Shown here: positions 47,394 through 58,307 of the stretch, one piece after another | Layout of the letters: each line of letters starts with the position of its first letter | Position numbering within the stretch: position 1 is the first letter of the stretch | Assembly (NCBI GenBank): GCA_964017155.1 | Contig: OZ024866.1 | Span: 20,974,326-21,038,325 of the forward strand | DNA: 64,000 nt | Source of the DNA: Oasisia sp. SBJ-2009 | Taxonomy: Eukaryota > Annelida > Polychaeta > Sabellida > Siboglinidae | Reading direction: 5' to 3' | The notes under the pieces: generated by a model | What the model saw: the letters and a program-made list of their open reading frames with translations, nothing else | What the model was told of the DNA's origin: nothing | Database searches by the model: none | Made by a program: the position numbers and the translations under genes

Positions 47394-49385
47394 TCACATT
47401 GACCTTGCTCTTGTTGTTGTCATTTCTTGGTCCAGTTGGCCCTTGCGATAGATTGCCTTCTGTGCAGCCACTCTCGTCTGAGCTGAGGCCTCCCTCTGTC
47501 GCTTTGCTGCGTGAACGGCATCAAACCGTTTCCTCTTGTTTACTAACAAACGTCTCCTCACTGCGCGTCGGTGCATGTACATTCTGTGATACAATGCCTC
47601 GCGTTGTATTTGCGCAGCAACCCGTGCTACCCTGCCACCTCTAGTTATGGGTGCCCTGTTACTTTCCAGCTTCCTCAGTAGTGAGGCTCCAGTGCCATAA
47701 TTCAGCCTATCTATGGCTGCACACGCCCTGCCCGTGACATTGCGTGAGAAGTTCACATTCTTGGGAAGCGATGCCGATAGCGATCGGTTCAAGCCTTCAT
47801 TTCGGTTCGTGTTCATGCATAACTTCGTCATCTCCAGAGCGCGAACACCGAGTCTGATGTTAATCAGATTTCGTAGAGTCGCTCTGTCTGTGTCCGTCAT
47901 GTTCAGATGTGATATACGCCCTGAGTGTAAGTGCACTGATTTCTTCCACCAGTTCTTGCGTTTGCCACCAGCGCAGACAACAGAGTAGTACCGGCACTTC
48001 TCACACTCCCCACTGTAGCAGTCTAGTGTCGTCTCAATGACGCGAGGCATCAGTGAGGCCACCTTTTTGGTGTCACCAGCATATAGGTCATTCATCACAC
48101 TGTGTATTTGATGGCACCTGGTCTTCACGTCAAGTGAAAACATTTTTCTCTGCTCTTTTCGTATTACTGCTGTCGTCCCCGGAAACATGCGCTCACTAAA
48201 CTGCTCCTTGATCATTTTCCTAAACAGCGACGACCCTAAGTGTGTAGTGTCAGCTTGTCGCTCGACATTTGACGTTGTTCCTGACATCCCTGCCTTCACG
48301 CCTTCGGCACCGTGTGCATCTCCATCGGTGACGATGTATCGCAGTCCGACATCTTGTGCCGCAAACTGTCGCCCTATCTCAGCCCCTGCTGTATACTCGG
48401 AGAGAGGCTCACTGGCTGGCAGCGTTGCCGTACAGTTTGCATGGCCTGGACATGTCACATTCACTCCTCGCCTCCTCAGTGAAGCACCCAGTGTACATAG
48501 CTTGTTCTGGATGCTTATCCCAACTATCTCATTCTGTGCTGTCTGCTTATCGACAGCAACAGTGATCGCCTGGCTGGCATTCTGTCCTGCGTGATACGCT
48601 CCAGTGATGCACGTGGTGTTATAGAGACTATCAATCGCGATATTTATGGGCGCATTCTCGGGTAGACCACGCAGCCGATTTATTTGCTTCACGTCTTCGC
48701 GTTTCTTTGCCAATGTCATCGTCGACGTTGTGTCACCAACCTTGTTGGCAGTTTTTTGCATGGCGCTGATGCATGGTGATCGCACATTCATACTAACAAA
48801 AATTACTCGGCTCTTTACTATGCCTGTTGTACTCTCCTGTAATCCGACTTGCAGTCCAATGTTAGGCGCCGCTGGCTTACGGCCTCGCCTTCCTGTCTCC
48901 ACTTCATGGTACAGTTTATACATCCTTGATGTGTATCCACATTTCTTGCATCGTAGACAACACTGCCAACACAATCCTACTTTGATTTCTCTGCCACACT
49001 CGCCTTCCGTCACTGAATGCTCCTCGATGCACTCGTTGTACATCGTTTCCATCCGGCCTTTGTCGTACAGCCGCATTTCCTCACGTGTATCTTCTCCTCC
49101 TCTTTGTAGATACACCGATGTCAAGTCGTCATTGTCGTGATCATCGCGGCGTGGCCGCAGGATCTTCGCCTCGCCAGAGTGCCCTTCTGCATCTGGCACC
49201 TCGATGAGGCCAGCTGGCGTCACTTTTGTGACGTGCGTAAACTCAGCTTGGGTAAGTCTGGGCATCCATCGGGCTAAACTTTCTCCATCTCCAGTCTGCT
49301 CTTCAATGCTGTCCTCTTTCTTGGACGCGTATGCAGGATGACCCTTCCTAAAACCACAGGCCCTTTCACTCTTTCGCGGAGACAT
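47394..49385 (-). CDS. MULE transposase, unit 13, altered C-terminus (663 aa)
   Basis: This is a type B protein with five private changes: G-to-R in YLQRGGED, A-to-V in FVSMN, P-to-R in NVRSP, E-to-D in AVDKQ and P-to-R in GLRYIVTD. The last is three residues from the TDGD catalytic motif. Catalytic residues remain and the tail is RARSM. Confidence 0.83.
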   Translation of the reverse strand: MSPRKSERACGFRKGHPAYASKKEDSIEEQTGDGESLARWMPRLTQAEFTHVTKVTPAGLIEVPDAEGHSGEAKILRPRRDDHDNDDLTSVYLQRGGEDTREEMRLYDKGRMETMYNECIEEHSVTEGECGREIKVGLCWQCCLRCKKCGYTSRMYKLYHEVETGRRGRKPAAPNIGLQVGLQESTTGIVKSRVIFVSMNVRSPCISAMQKTANKVGDTTSTMTLAKKREDVKQINRLRGLPENAPINIAIDSLYNTTCITGAYHAGQNASQAITVAVDKQTAQNEIVGISIQNKLCTLGASLRRRGVNVTCPGHANCTATLPASEPLSEYTAGAEIGRQFAAQDVGLRYIVTDGDAHGAEGVKAGMSGTTSNVERQADTTHLGSSLFRKMIKEQFSERMFPGTTAVIRKEQRKMFSLDVKTRCHQIHSVMNDLYAGDTKKVASLMPRVIETTLDCYSGECEKCRYYSVVCAGGKRKNWWKKSVHLHSGRISHLNMTDTDRATLRNLINIRLGVRALEMTKLCMNTNRNEGLNRSLSASLPKNVNFSRNVTGRACAAIDRLNYGTGASLLRKLESNRAPITRGGRVARVAAQIQREALYHRMYMHRRAVRRRLLVNKRKRFDAVHAAKRQREASAQTRVAAQKAIYRKGQLDQEMTTTRARSM

Positions 49386-50034
49386 GATGACAATTGAAAT
49401 ACACACACACAAAATTCCAAATGTGACACACCAGAGTAATCCAACCTAGTGACCAGCTGACACTAAGCTCACATGGCTGCTGCAACTTTAGTGGGGTGGG
49501 GTACATAATTTCCTCCAATCAAGCGATTGTTTACACCAGTAGTCCCATGTACAATTGATTTGTGATTTACAACCCTCCCTGGATGTGATATGTCAAATAT
49601 TTTGTTTCTACCAGGTGGCATCAAAGCTGGAACAGCCCACTTGTGCATCAGGCCTGCATTCTGCCCGCATGTCGTTGACATGTACCTGTGCACGACAGGA
49701 AACGAGGCTGCTGTGTGAGTGTTTGATGTGGCTTTTTTTCATACCCCATATCAGCACTAATACACATGTGTCTTTGGAGCTGGCTTTAATTCGTGAAGTT
49801 TACACCCTTTTTTTAACAAATGGGATCTTTTAAAAGGCAAATGTTCAATATTTTTGGCCAAAAAACAAGCATAATGCAGAATATTAAAAAAAATACCAAC
49901 ATTGCACTATAGTGATTAAATTCAGTGTCTTCAAGGTCGTCTTAGTGTAACCAATGTGACACTGGGGTCAGAATTCATATAATATCAACTACTATAATTA
50001 ATGTATTGTCCCACTAAAGCTCGTATATATACAT

Positions 50035-50206
50035 CATTCATGACACAGTAGATATTTCTCCACAACGGACGGGTGTGACCTTCAAAGACATGTCAGTTAA
50101 TGTGTGCGGCTATACGGAAAAAATCCTTAGATGAATTTCTTTAATATATGCATTGCTTCAATGTAATATATTTTTCGTGAAGATTTGCTCTATTCGGGCA
50201 ATCTAT
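50035..50206. mobile_element. Stub of unit 14 and right edge of the array
   Basis: The first 172 bp of a unit (with the TATTCGGG variant) run up to GGGCAATCTA and then leave the array. The next bases, TTTGG, also occur 6 bp further on in a normal unit, so the join may have used microhomology or a small deletion. The stub ends before the nuclease ATG. Confidence 0.9.
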
Positions 50207-51120
50207 TTGGGGACATACCACCAAATGGAGTCCTACGCCATTACCCATAGTAGTCCTGCTTTAAAGAACTGCATTGTGCAGTTTTTGTAAATTCCTGGAA
50301 GCAATGAATGTAGGACTGGTTGAGTAGAAATTATTTTTTGTGCAGCATGGCATCAGAGCGGTGAAATAATGACATTTGTCAGACAGTGACCACGCGCGTA
50401 TGTATACAGTTGTAGTTCGGCCTAGAGGTGTCAACATGGGCAATCGCCTGCTGATTGGAGCAGAAATGGAGGGGTGTCAGGTTAGAGATTGGATTGTAGG
50501 AGAAAAAGATATGTCATTTTCACGAATTTTATATATGATATGTGTGAATGGAGGCTACTTAGTGTGTGGCTACTTAGTGTGTGAACAATAACATTGATAT
50601 AAAAGCCTGGCGGGAAATCAAAGAAACGTTTCAATGGCCGCCTATGGTAAATTAATGGTGGTATCTACCCATGATATGTTGGGGTGGGCAAAGATGGCGG
50701 AGCATGCGGCCGTTGAAAGTGCCGTATTTTTCGACCGTGGTTGCGTAAGATTATCACACTAAGACAATAGGGCTGTTATAAATGTTCGTTTTTATTGCAC
50801 TTGGAGGTTTTATTATTATATATAAAACACACATAATGATAGTTAGATAATAATAATATAGTAATATGAAGAAAAAATAATTAACGAAAAAATAAAATAA
50901 AACTCGAAAAATCGGTATTTTTAGGAGAGCGTCTTCCCTTAAACTTCGAACGGCTTTTTCTCAGTTTCAATATTTTGACCCCATGCAGTGTTCAATTTGA
51001 CATAACTCTGGCTAGGATACAACTACATCCATAATCTATGTACCCTTTTAAAGTTAATAGCTGACCTTTCCAATGGTATATATAACTCATCTTTGTATAT
51101 ATGACTCATTTCGTTAGAAC
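50207..51120. other. Unique flank, no firm gene
   Basis: No protein family is recognisable. A 17-bp hairpin-like dyad AACTGCA-TTG-TGCAGTT lies at 50267-50283. At 50694 an AAGATGGCGG start context is followed by 17 open codons and a GTAAGA donor-like site at 50745. The rest to 51120 is AT-rich. Confidence 0.4.
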
Positions 51121-51152
51121 ACGTCACACACACGTCACACACGTCACACACG

Positions 51153-51226
<74 letters not shown>

Positions 51227-51230
51227 ATAT
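51121..51230. repeat. CA/CGTCACA microsatellite
   Basis: Several CGTCACA steps lead into about 33 uninterrupted CA dinucleotides (51154-51219). The open frames across it are a product of the repeat. Confidence 0.95.
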
Positions 51231-51576
51231 TGTAGATGTGTAATTAACTGTGAAGATGCTAGCCTGTGACTTAAGAGAACAGTATTGCAGTTGCTGCAAA
51301 TTATCATTACAAATCACCAACTTGTATATCTTTGATGACTTTAAAGTAAACAGATATATTTTAATATGCTGTGGTATTGAAATAAGTTTGTAAAAATTAT
51401 AGTTTAATGCTAACATTTGATATATATGTTTCAGCTGATGTTCAGCGATATTAAAGACTCGTCATAATTTTGCCAACCTATTTTTGAAGGTTAACTTTGT
51501 TATACAATGTTTCCGGTGAAACCAAGATTAATCATAATTTTATTTTTAATATTGGTAAAAACTGGGCTACTAACAA
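51231..51576. other. AT-rich flank, nothing recognised
   Basis: This is AT-rich sequence between the microsatellite and the Penelope remnant. No gene, repeat or RNA signature stands out. Confidence 0.4.
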
Positions 51577-52000
51577 CTTGTTAATTGTATGATTTTAACT
51601 TATTTGGAGCATAACTTTTGATGAGTATGACGTTATGACTCGTCAGCTATGGTTTTGTTGACATACTGGTGTCACGTGTGTGGCTCAGATTTCGGCAGGA
51701 TAATTTGGTTGTAGATGGCAGGCAGATGGTATCCCTGGTCTCTGTTCATGGTAGGGGCTCTCTGTTTGATATATATATATATATATAGCCTCCTTCACTT
51801 TTCTCTTGTGCCATTTGGATTCACAGGTCAGTACTTTAGTGTTCTTCATGGACACTGAGTGTCCTGTGGCCCGACAATGATCTCCTACTCCTGTTGGTTT
51901 ATCCAGGTTTGTGTGTTTTTTGAGTCTCTGGCTGAGTGTTCTCTTGGTTCAACCAATGTATGTGTGGCTGCTCCCTCTCACATGTGATGTCATAGATGGT
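51577..52000 (-). mobile_element. Penelope-like element 3' end with degenerate GIY-YIG nuclease
   Basis: Read on the minus strand from 52000, the translation gives TIYDITCE, then in another frame SHTYIG, a stop, TKRTLSQRLKKH, GDHCRATGHSV and WHKRKVKEAIYI, then PTMNRDQGYHLP after an AT microsatellite. This is the order of the GIY-YIG endonuclease at the C-terminus of Penelope-like reverse transcriptases. It has two frameshifts and one stop, so it is dead. The following 140 bp (51718 down to 51577) is the element's 3' tail. The reverse transcriptase is absent. Confidence 0.8.
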
Positions 52001-52150
52001 TCCACATCTATAACCAAGTTATCCGGCCGAAATCTGACCCAAACACATGACACCAGTACGTGAACAAGGCCCGTAGCTGACGGGTCGAAATGTCGTACTT
52101 ATCGACACATTTATGCTCCAAAGTAAGTTAAATTCATACAATAAACCATT
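52001..52150 (+). mobile_element. Second Penelope-like 3' end, inverted relative to the first
   Basis: This segment starts with the last codons of the same ORF (HIYNQVIRPKSD and a stop). It continues with a tail that mirrors 51577-51718 as an imperfect inverted repeat of about 145 bp. The two 3' ends meet head to head at 52000/52001. Inverted partial copies are known for Penelope-like insertions. Confidence 0.75.
52055..52099 (+). ncRNA. Degenerate hammerhead-ribozyme-like fold in the Penelope tail
   Basis: An outer stem AGTAC/GTACT (52055-52059 with 52095-52099) encloses a hairpin GGCCCGT-AGCTG-ACGGGTC (52068-52086) followed directly by GAAA. This is the layout of hammerhead motifs carried by Penelope-like elements. 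The other core strand reads GTGAACA instead of CTGANGA, two changes at conserved positions, so self-cleavage is unlikely. Confidence 0.4.
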
Positions 52151-52857
52151 ATTGGAGCCATGAACACTATATTCAATAACAACTCGTCTGTTTGCAGGTC
52201 TGAGGGTCATCAAGTGACTGACCCCCATGCAGGAGGGAACGCCAGATGACCAGATGTCAGCACCAGATGACCAGGTGTCAGACCTTCAGATGAAGACGAC
52301 GACTTCTTCGTTAGAAAGCGTGACAACTCCACCGCTCTCACACAACTAGATGAGTCAGTCTGTGCCTAATAGACTCACTTGAACTTTTTAAGTCAAACAC
52401 ATCTTTTTAAGGCCGCATTTGTAGATTACTTGTAGGGTATTTTATAATGAATTAATTTTAACTATAATAAAAAATTGTACTTACTTTATTATAAAGTTAT
52501 TAATATATTTTATTATTTATTTATTATTTTATTTTGTATATTTATTGCTGATAAGTGTAGCTTATGAACTATGATATTTAGAAGCTTTTTTAATTATCAA
52601 TTTTATTATCATTTAATATTTTGTCTTCACATGCAAGTTTAAACTGATTATGAATATTTTTAATATGTGTGTTACAATGTATTTTATGCGCCTCTGAGTG
52701 GAATTCTTTTCTGGATATACGGCACTTTACAAATAAAATTATTGTTATTAGTAGTATCTGTTGAGTTGATCGAGAGAGACAACGGCAGTTGGCCACTGAT
52801 CAAGTGAGTGTTCACAGAGACAAACACTGCCCTGCCAGCCTGTGCTATGTGTGAGTA
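52151..52857. other. Low-complexity flank with a second GAAA-type hairpin
   Basis: At 52283-52320 an AGATGAAGACGA...TCTTCG hairpin precedes TTAGAAAGCG and may be another decayed ribozyme-like tail. From 52380 the sequence is AT-rich with no gene seen. Confidence 0.3.
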
Positions 52858-52902
52858 CCTTGGCTGACTTTGATTGAGCTACTCGAGTTACTCGAGTAAC
52901 CC
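52858..52902 (+). repeat. 45-bp repeat, left arm of a distant inverted pair
   Basis: It contains GATTGAGCTAC followed by the palindromic ACTCGAGTTACTCGAGT and ends in AACCC. It aligns without gaps to the reverse complement of 63769-63813 with 6 mismatches in 45. Confidence 0.7.
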
Positions 52903-53696
52903 CAACATGGTATCCGGTTTATGATAATTTACACTGCGCTGGCAGTACTACGAGCGTAATCCAACTAAACACCGATGACCGTGATCATGGACATAAACCC
53001 CTTAAGTAAATAAATAAAATAAAGTATTAGTTGTTTAGTGTGTAAATTGTGACGTTCATCTTCTTGGTTTTAAATTATAATTGATAGAATGTTGTGACTT
53101 TAGTTTTAGTGGCATCAGCGATATCGCTATTATTCTTCATGTTATTGAAGATAAAATTTGGTGTATCTTTTTGTGTCATCAAAGATCTCTATACAATATT
53201 ATAACTTGATTGCATTAAAAATATAAATGTAAGTGTCTAAGCCATTAAACATATCAGGGTACATCTTTTGTAACACACAAATATCAAGTCCGATCTTTGT
53301 GTCATCAAAAATATCTGTAATTAAATATGTCAGTGTAAGTCTTGTGTTGTCAGCAATCTCAATATACCTCTTCATGCCATCAAAAAGTCCACATCATAAG
53401 TGTACATGTCAGCTGTATCATGGGTGTGTTTTTCATTACATGTTTCTCTCTTTTTCAGACTGCAAATGATAATGCACCAGCAAATGATAGACTCAGCACC
53501 CACACACATGCACATGCATACAAACATGTGTCTAATAAAGTGCAGTGATCCTGTCATTAATTTTTTAGCAATGTCGTGGTGTACATGAATGTGATTGCAA
53601 TAAAAACAACTGTAAAAAAGTTCCATATTCACTAATTTATTTAAGAAGAATGGGCCATATCTACAGTGTGGTGTGCTTGATTTTAGGGCCTTCGGC
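52903..53696. other. AT-rich region with a degenerate short repeat
   Basis: Between about 53100 and 53420 a loose motif of the type TGTGTCATCAAARATCT recurs roughly every 50-60 bp with strong divergence, suggesting an old minisatellite. No gene is supported; a TTTTTCAG acceptor-like site at 53451-53458 stands alone. Confidence 0.35.
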
Positions 53697-53742
53697 TGCA
53701 GCCACGTGGTTAAGTTATTGGGCTGGTGTCAAAAGGCCAGCC
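53697..53742 (+). repeat. Possible SINE head fragment
   Basis: GCCACGTGGTTAAGTTATTGGGCT followed by TCAAAAGGCCAGCC resembles the D-arm and anticodon portion of a tRNA-derived SINE. The B box that should follow is missing, so it would be a truncated copy. Confidence 0.3.
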
Positions 53743-54514
53743 AACATAAGTGATCATGGAATTGATGTCTGATGGCGACTTGAAACACTTCCTTCAAATG
53801 CGTCGACCTGACAGTGAGGTAGGATGGTGATAAACCTGTGTTGTCTTTCTCTCAGTGTGAGGTATGAATGAGATAATGCAGCATTGTCTTCTCCCGGTAA
53901 TAGTAAATACGAAAATAAGCAATACTTGCCAAATATGTCAAAAGGTTCCTGTAGAACAGCCTTTGAAAGATGACTATGAATGGGAACTGTTAATTTTACT
54001 TGCATCTATGAATACATGTGAAATAAAATGTAAAATATTCAGTTTACAAGAAGTTTGTATGTAGGACAATTATAACCATGTATATAGGCCTTAATATATA
54101 AGTAAAGGGTTTGTTGCATGTGTCGTACCGCCACCTAGATTAATTATAATTCGACAACGGCAGAGTAAATAAAGGGGGTCAACTTGGTGGATAACTTACG
54201 CTGTACTGGCGTAAGAGAACTATGAACAAACACCTTATATCAAACTCGCCATGAGCAGTCTTTTTTTATAATTAAAATAATAAATGTAATAAACCAACAG
54301 TAAAGTATGACTCAAATAAAAGCACAAATCACGCGCCACATGGCTACGCACAAACTGTTTCCTTGAACCAGTGTGTCACAATCTCAGTCTCTCCAATCTC
54401 CTCGTGTCTTTCCCTCCCCTGGTATTTATACTTTTCCCCAATGGCGGGAAACCTTCTGTCACGTGATCAGCTACACCCTCCATCTCCTCCCCATGGTGGC
54501 AGCCCTACCCTATA
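53743..54514. other. Flank before the minisatellite, no gene recognised
   Basis: The sequence is mostly AT-rich with a GC-rich stretch from 54355. I see no coding region that resembles a known family. Confidence 0.35.
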
Positions 54515-56200
54515 CTAGTTACCCCAGTAGACGTAATGCCACAAACACATGTACACTAGTTACCCCAGTAGACGTAATGCCACAAAGACATGTACACTAG
54601 TTACCCCAGTAGACGTAATGCCACAAACACATGTACACTAGTTACCCCAGTAGACGTAATGCCACAAACACATGTACACTAGTTACCCCAGTAGACGTAA
54701 TGCCACAAACACATGTAAACTAGTTACCCCAGTAGACGTAATGCCACAAACACATGTACACTAGTTACCCCAGTAGACGTAATGCCACAAACACATGTAA
54801 ACTAGTTACCCCAGTAGACGTAATGCCACAAACACATGTACACTAGTTACCCCAGTAGACGTAATGCCACAAACACATGTAAACTAGTTACCCCAGTAGA
54901 CGTAATGCCACAAACACATGTAAACTAGTTACCCCAGTAGACGTAATGCCACAAACACATGTAAACTAGTTACCCCAGTAGACGTAATGCCACAAACACA
55001 TGTACACTTGTTACCCCAGTAGACGTAATGCCACAAACACATGTACACTAGTTACCCCAGTAGACGTAATGCCACAAACACATGTACACTAGTTACCCCA
55101 GTTGACGTAATGCCACACACACATGTACACTAGTTACCCCAGTAGACGTAATGCTACAAACACATGTAAACTAGTTACCCCAGTAGACGTAATGGCACAA
55201 ACACATGTACACTAGTTACCCCAGTAGACGTAATGCCACAAACACATGTACACTAGTTACCCCAGTAGACGTAATGCCACAAACACATGTAAACTAGTTA
55301 CCCCAGTAGACGTAATGCCACAAACACATGTAAACTAGTTACCCCAGTAGACGTAATGCCACAAACACATGTACACTGGTTACCCCAGTAGACGTAATGC
55401 CACAAACACATGTAAACTAGTTACCCCAGTAGACATAATGCCACAAACACATGTAAACTAGTTACCCCAGTAGACGTAATGCCACAAACACATGTACACT
55501 AGTTACCCCAGTAGACGTAATGCCACAAACACATGTACATTAGTTACCCCAGTAGACGTAATGCCACAAACACATGTAAACTAGTTACCCCAGTAGACGT
55601 AATGCCACAAACACATGTACACTAGTTACCCCAGTAGACGTAATGCCACAAAGACATGTACACTAGTTACCCCAGTGGACGTAATGCCACAAAGACATGT
55701 AAACTAGTTACCCCAGTAGACGTAATGCCACAAAGACATGTAAACTAGTTACCCCAGTAGACGTAATGCCACAAAGACATGTACACTAGTTACCCCAGTA
55801 GACGTAATGCCACAAACACATGTACACTTGTTACCCCAGTAGACGTAATGCCACAAACACATGTAAACTAGTTACCCCAGTAGACGTAATGCCACAAAGA
55901 CATGTACACTAGTTACCCCAGTAGACGTAATGCCACAAAGACATGTACACTAGTTACCCCAGTAGACGTAATGCCACAAAGACATGTACACTAGTTACCC
56001 CAGTAGACGTAATGCCACAAAGACATGTACACTAGTTACCCCAGTAGACGTAATGCCACATACACATGTACACTTGTTACCCCAGTAGAAGTAATGCCAC
56101 AAACACATGTACGGTAGTTACCCCAGTAGACGTAATGCCACAAACACATGTACACTAGTTACCCCAGTAGACGTAATGCCACAAACACATGTACACTAGT
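54515..56200 (+). repeat. 41-bp minisatellite, about 41 copies
   Basis: Units begin CTAGTTACCCCAGTAGACGT and end CACATGTACA. The CTAG phase is exact from 54515 to 56196, that is 41 steps of 41 bp with no net indel. Units differ only by point changes such as ACA/AGA, TACA/TAAA and CTAG/CTTG. The array continues at 58308 beyond a LINE insertion. Confidence 0.97.
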
Positions 56201-56220
56201 TTAACAAGATTTAACAAGAT

Positions 56221-56250
56221 TGCCACCTAGAGAATCAACTCTAGATGGCA
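56221..56250 (-). other. LINE 3' stem-loop
   Basis: TGCCACCTAGAG pairs with CTCTAGATGGCA, with a single G-U pair and loop AATCAA on the plus strand. Such stems, as in the eel UnaL2 tail, are where the reverse transcriptase recognises its RNA. Confidence 0.75.
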
Positions 56251-56297
56251 GGTGGACATGGAAGCCGTTTGGCTTATCGAGAGTCCAACCTATCTAT

Positions 56298-58305
56298 CTA
56301 AGTATACCCTGCCCGTCTTAGGTATATGTCAATTTTATTTTTAAACATATTAACACTTCTAGCACCTACACAATCAGCTGATAATTTGTTCCATTCGTTT
56401 ACTATTCTTTGGGAAAATGAAAATGTTCTAATATCTAGTCTACACTGCTTCTTTGCTAATGCAACTCCATGTCCTCTAGTCCTTCTCTCTTCCTTGACCG
56501 TGAAAAAAATATTTCTGTCAATATTTTCATACCCATTCAATATTTTAAAAACCTCAATCTGATCTCCTCTCAATCTCCTGGTTTCTAGTGTTGTTAGACC
56601 ACATTCTTTTAGACGCATTTCATAACTAATATTCCTGAGTTTTGGTATCATTTTTGTTGCTCTCCTTTGTACTCTTTCTAGCATATCAATATCCTTCTTG
56701 CGATATGGCCTCCATGCTTGTATACAATATTCTAAATGAGGCCTAACTATTGTTTTATAAAGCGGTATTATTAGTTCTTTTTCTTTGTATACTATATTTC
56801 GCCTAATTAATCCAAGAATTTGGTTTGCCTTCGCTGCTGCAATTCCACACTGCTCTGATACCTTCATGTCAGCACTAATGGTTAAACCTAAGTCCTTTTC
56901 CTTTACAGTAGTATTTAGTACAGTACCACCCATTGTATATTGTGCATTTTCATTCCCATGTCCTGTGTGGAGGCATTTACACTTTCCAAAGTTAAACAGC
57001 ATTTGCCATTTCTCAGACCATTCTATCAACTTATTTAGATCATCTTGTAAATGCTGTCTATCTGCATCACTTTTTATTTTCCTAAACACTTTTGTGTCGT
57101 CCGCAAACTTCAACACCTTGCTTGTTATGTCATCATCCAAATCATTGATATATATTAAGAATAAAATAGGTCCCAATACTGATCCTTGCGGTACTCCACT
57201 CAAAACAGATTTCCAATTTGAAACCTCCCCATCAACTACTACTCTTTGTCTTCTATCAATAAGCCATTTTTCTATCCAGTTAATCATACTATTTTCTATG
57301 CCATGGGCCTTTAGTTTAAGTAGTAATCTTTGGTGTGGCACTTTGTCAAAGGCTTTTTTAAAATCTAAGTAGATTATATCTACTGGTGATCCCTCATCTA
57401 CCCACTTTGTGACATCTTCCAAAAAACATAACATATTTGTTAAGCATGACCTCGCTTTTAAAAACCCATGTTGAGATGTGTTTATCAATTTATTTTTAAC
57501 AAGAAAATCAACCAAGTGATCTTTAATTAGTCTTTCTAATAGTTTACAAATCACCGATGTTAAACTCACTGGTCTATAGTTCTCTGACTTGCTTCTTGAT
57601 CCTTTTTTAAATAATGGTATGATGTTTGCTTCTTTCCATTCTACCGGAACCACTCCTTCCTCTAATGCCAAATTGAACACTGTTGCAAGTGGTATGCTAA
57701 TTTGTTCTACAATTTCCAGTAGTAATTTGGGAGGAATCCCATCCACTCCTGGTGATTTATTATTCTTCATATCTCTTATTTTCATAGCTACCATTTTTGG
57801 GGTTACAGTTAGTTGTCCTAAATAGTCACACTCTCTCCCTTCGAACTTAGTCTCTAGTACTGGTAATGTACTAATATCTTCCCTGGTAAACACCGAACTA
57901 AAGTATTCATTTAGGTTTTCTGCCATTAAGAATCCCTCCGTTATTATGTTTCCATCACTACCTTCTAGTGGCCCGACCTTATCTTGAACTTTCTGTTTAC
58001 TTCGAACATACGCATAAAAACTCTTGCTGTCATGTTTTATGTTGAAAACTATTTTTTGTTCATAGCTTCTCTTCGAATTTCTAATTTCAGCTGTAGCTTG
58101 ATTAAGTGCTTCTTTATAAATGGCATAGTCTTCGTCACTTCCAGTATGTCTATATGTCTTCCACATCATTTGCTTGTACTTGATTTTTCTAATGGCTTCC
58201 TTCGATAAGTGTTTCTTCTTTGACCTTTTCCCCTGTTTTTTCAAGGGGACAAATTTGTCAACGACGCAGTCAATTTCCCTCTTTAAGATATTCCAGCATT
58301 CTGTT
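56298..58305 (-). CDS. LINE reverse transcriptase ORF (partial, 5' truncated)
   Basis: The frame is open from the truncation point to a stop at 56298. Numbering is from the first start-like TTG at 58244, which gives 648 codons, but the true start is upstream and lost. Visible blocks are KSPGVDGIPP, NYRPVSLTS, the motif A segment YLDFKKAFD (Asp about 294), GVPQGSVLGP, FADD (380-383) and the thumb region with EKDLGLTIS and RPHLEYCIQAW. All three catalytic Asp are present. The product copies its own RNA at a nicked target. Lacking the apurinic-type endonuclease, this copy cannot move alone. Confidence 0.92.
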
Positions 58306-58307
58306 GT

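Larger units (their letters stand above)
46374..50034. mobile_element. Array unit 13 (edge copy, B-like, 3661 bp)
   Basis: This last complete unit has B-type length and core, a C/D-type nuclease, and the A-type CATGTCG marker in the divergent region. It holds more private substitutions than internal units, as expected for an array edge that escapes homogenisation. Confidence 0.9.
1..50206. repeat. Tandem array of a two-gene MULE transposase / His-Me nuclease unit, higher-order organised
   Basis: Thirteen head-to-tail units plus a stub fill the first 50.2 kb; the left edge lies outside the window. Unit starts, set at the CATTCATGACAC motif, are 1, 3675, 7336, 11003, 14670, 18344, 22005, 25679, 29340, 33007, 36674, 41526, 46374 and 50035. 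Lengths are therefore 3674, 3661, 3667, 3667, 3674, 3661, 3674, 3661, 3667, 3667, 4852, 4848 and 3661 bp. Lengths and diagnostic differences define four types in the order A B C D A B A B C D, then two enlarged mosaics and an edge copy. Copies differ by few substitutions and short indels, so amplification or homogenisation is recent. No spacer DNA separates units, unlike independent transposon insertions. Confidence 0.97.
56201..58307 (-). mobile_element. 5'-truncated non-LTR retrotransposon (CR1/L2/jockey type) inserted in the minisatellite
   Basis: The element interrupts the minisatellite in phase; TAGT(T) at 56197-56201 and 58308-58312 is the likely target-site duplication. On the minus strand the 3' end shows a stem-loop with 12-bp arms and a 6-nt loop (56221-56250), then two copies of a 10-bp tail repeat (56201-56220), as in CR1 and L2 elements. 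The 5' part with the endonuclease is missing. An open frame across the whole remainder points to a recent insertion. Confidence 0.9.

Noticed and set aside
1..50206. CRISPR array or bacterial element reading of the repeats
   Set aside because: The units are 3.67 kb with genes, no spacers, and the flank is clearly animal DNA.
51023..51416. Minus-strand frames across the CA repeat
   Set aside because: They encode only a VCVC repeat from the microsatellite.
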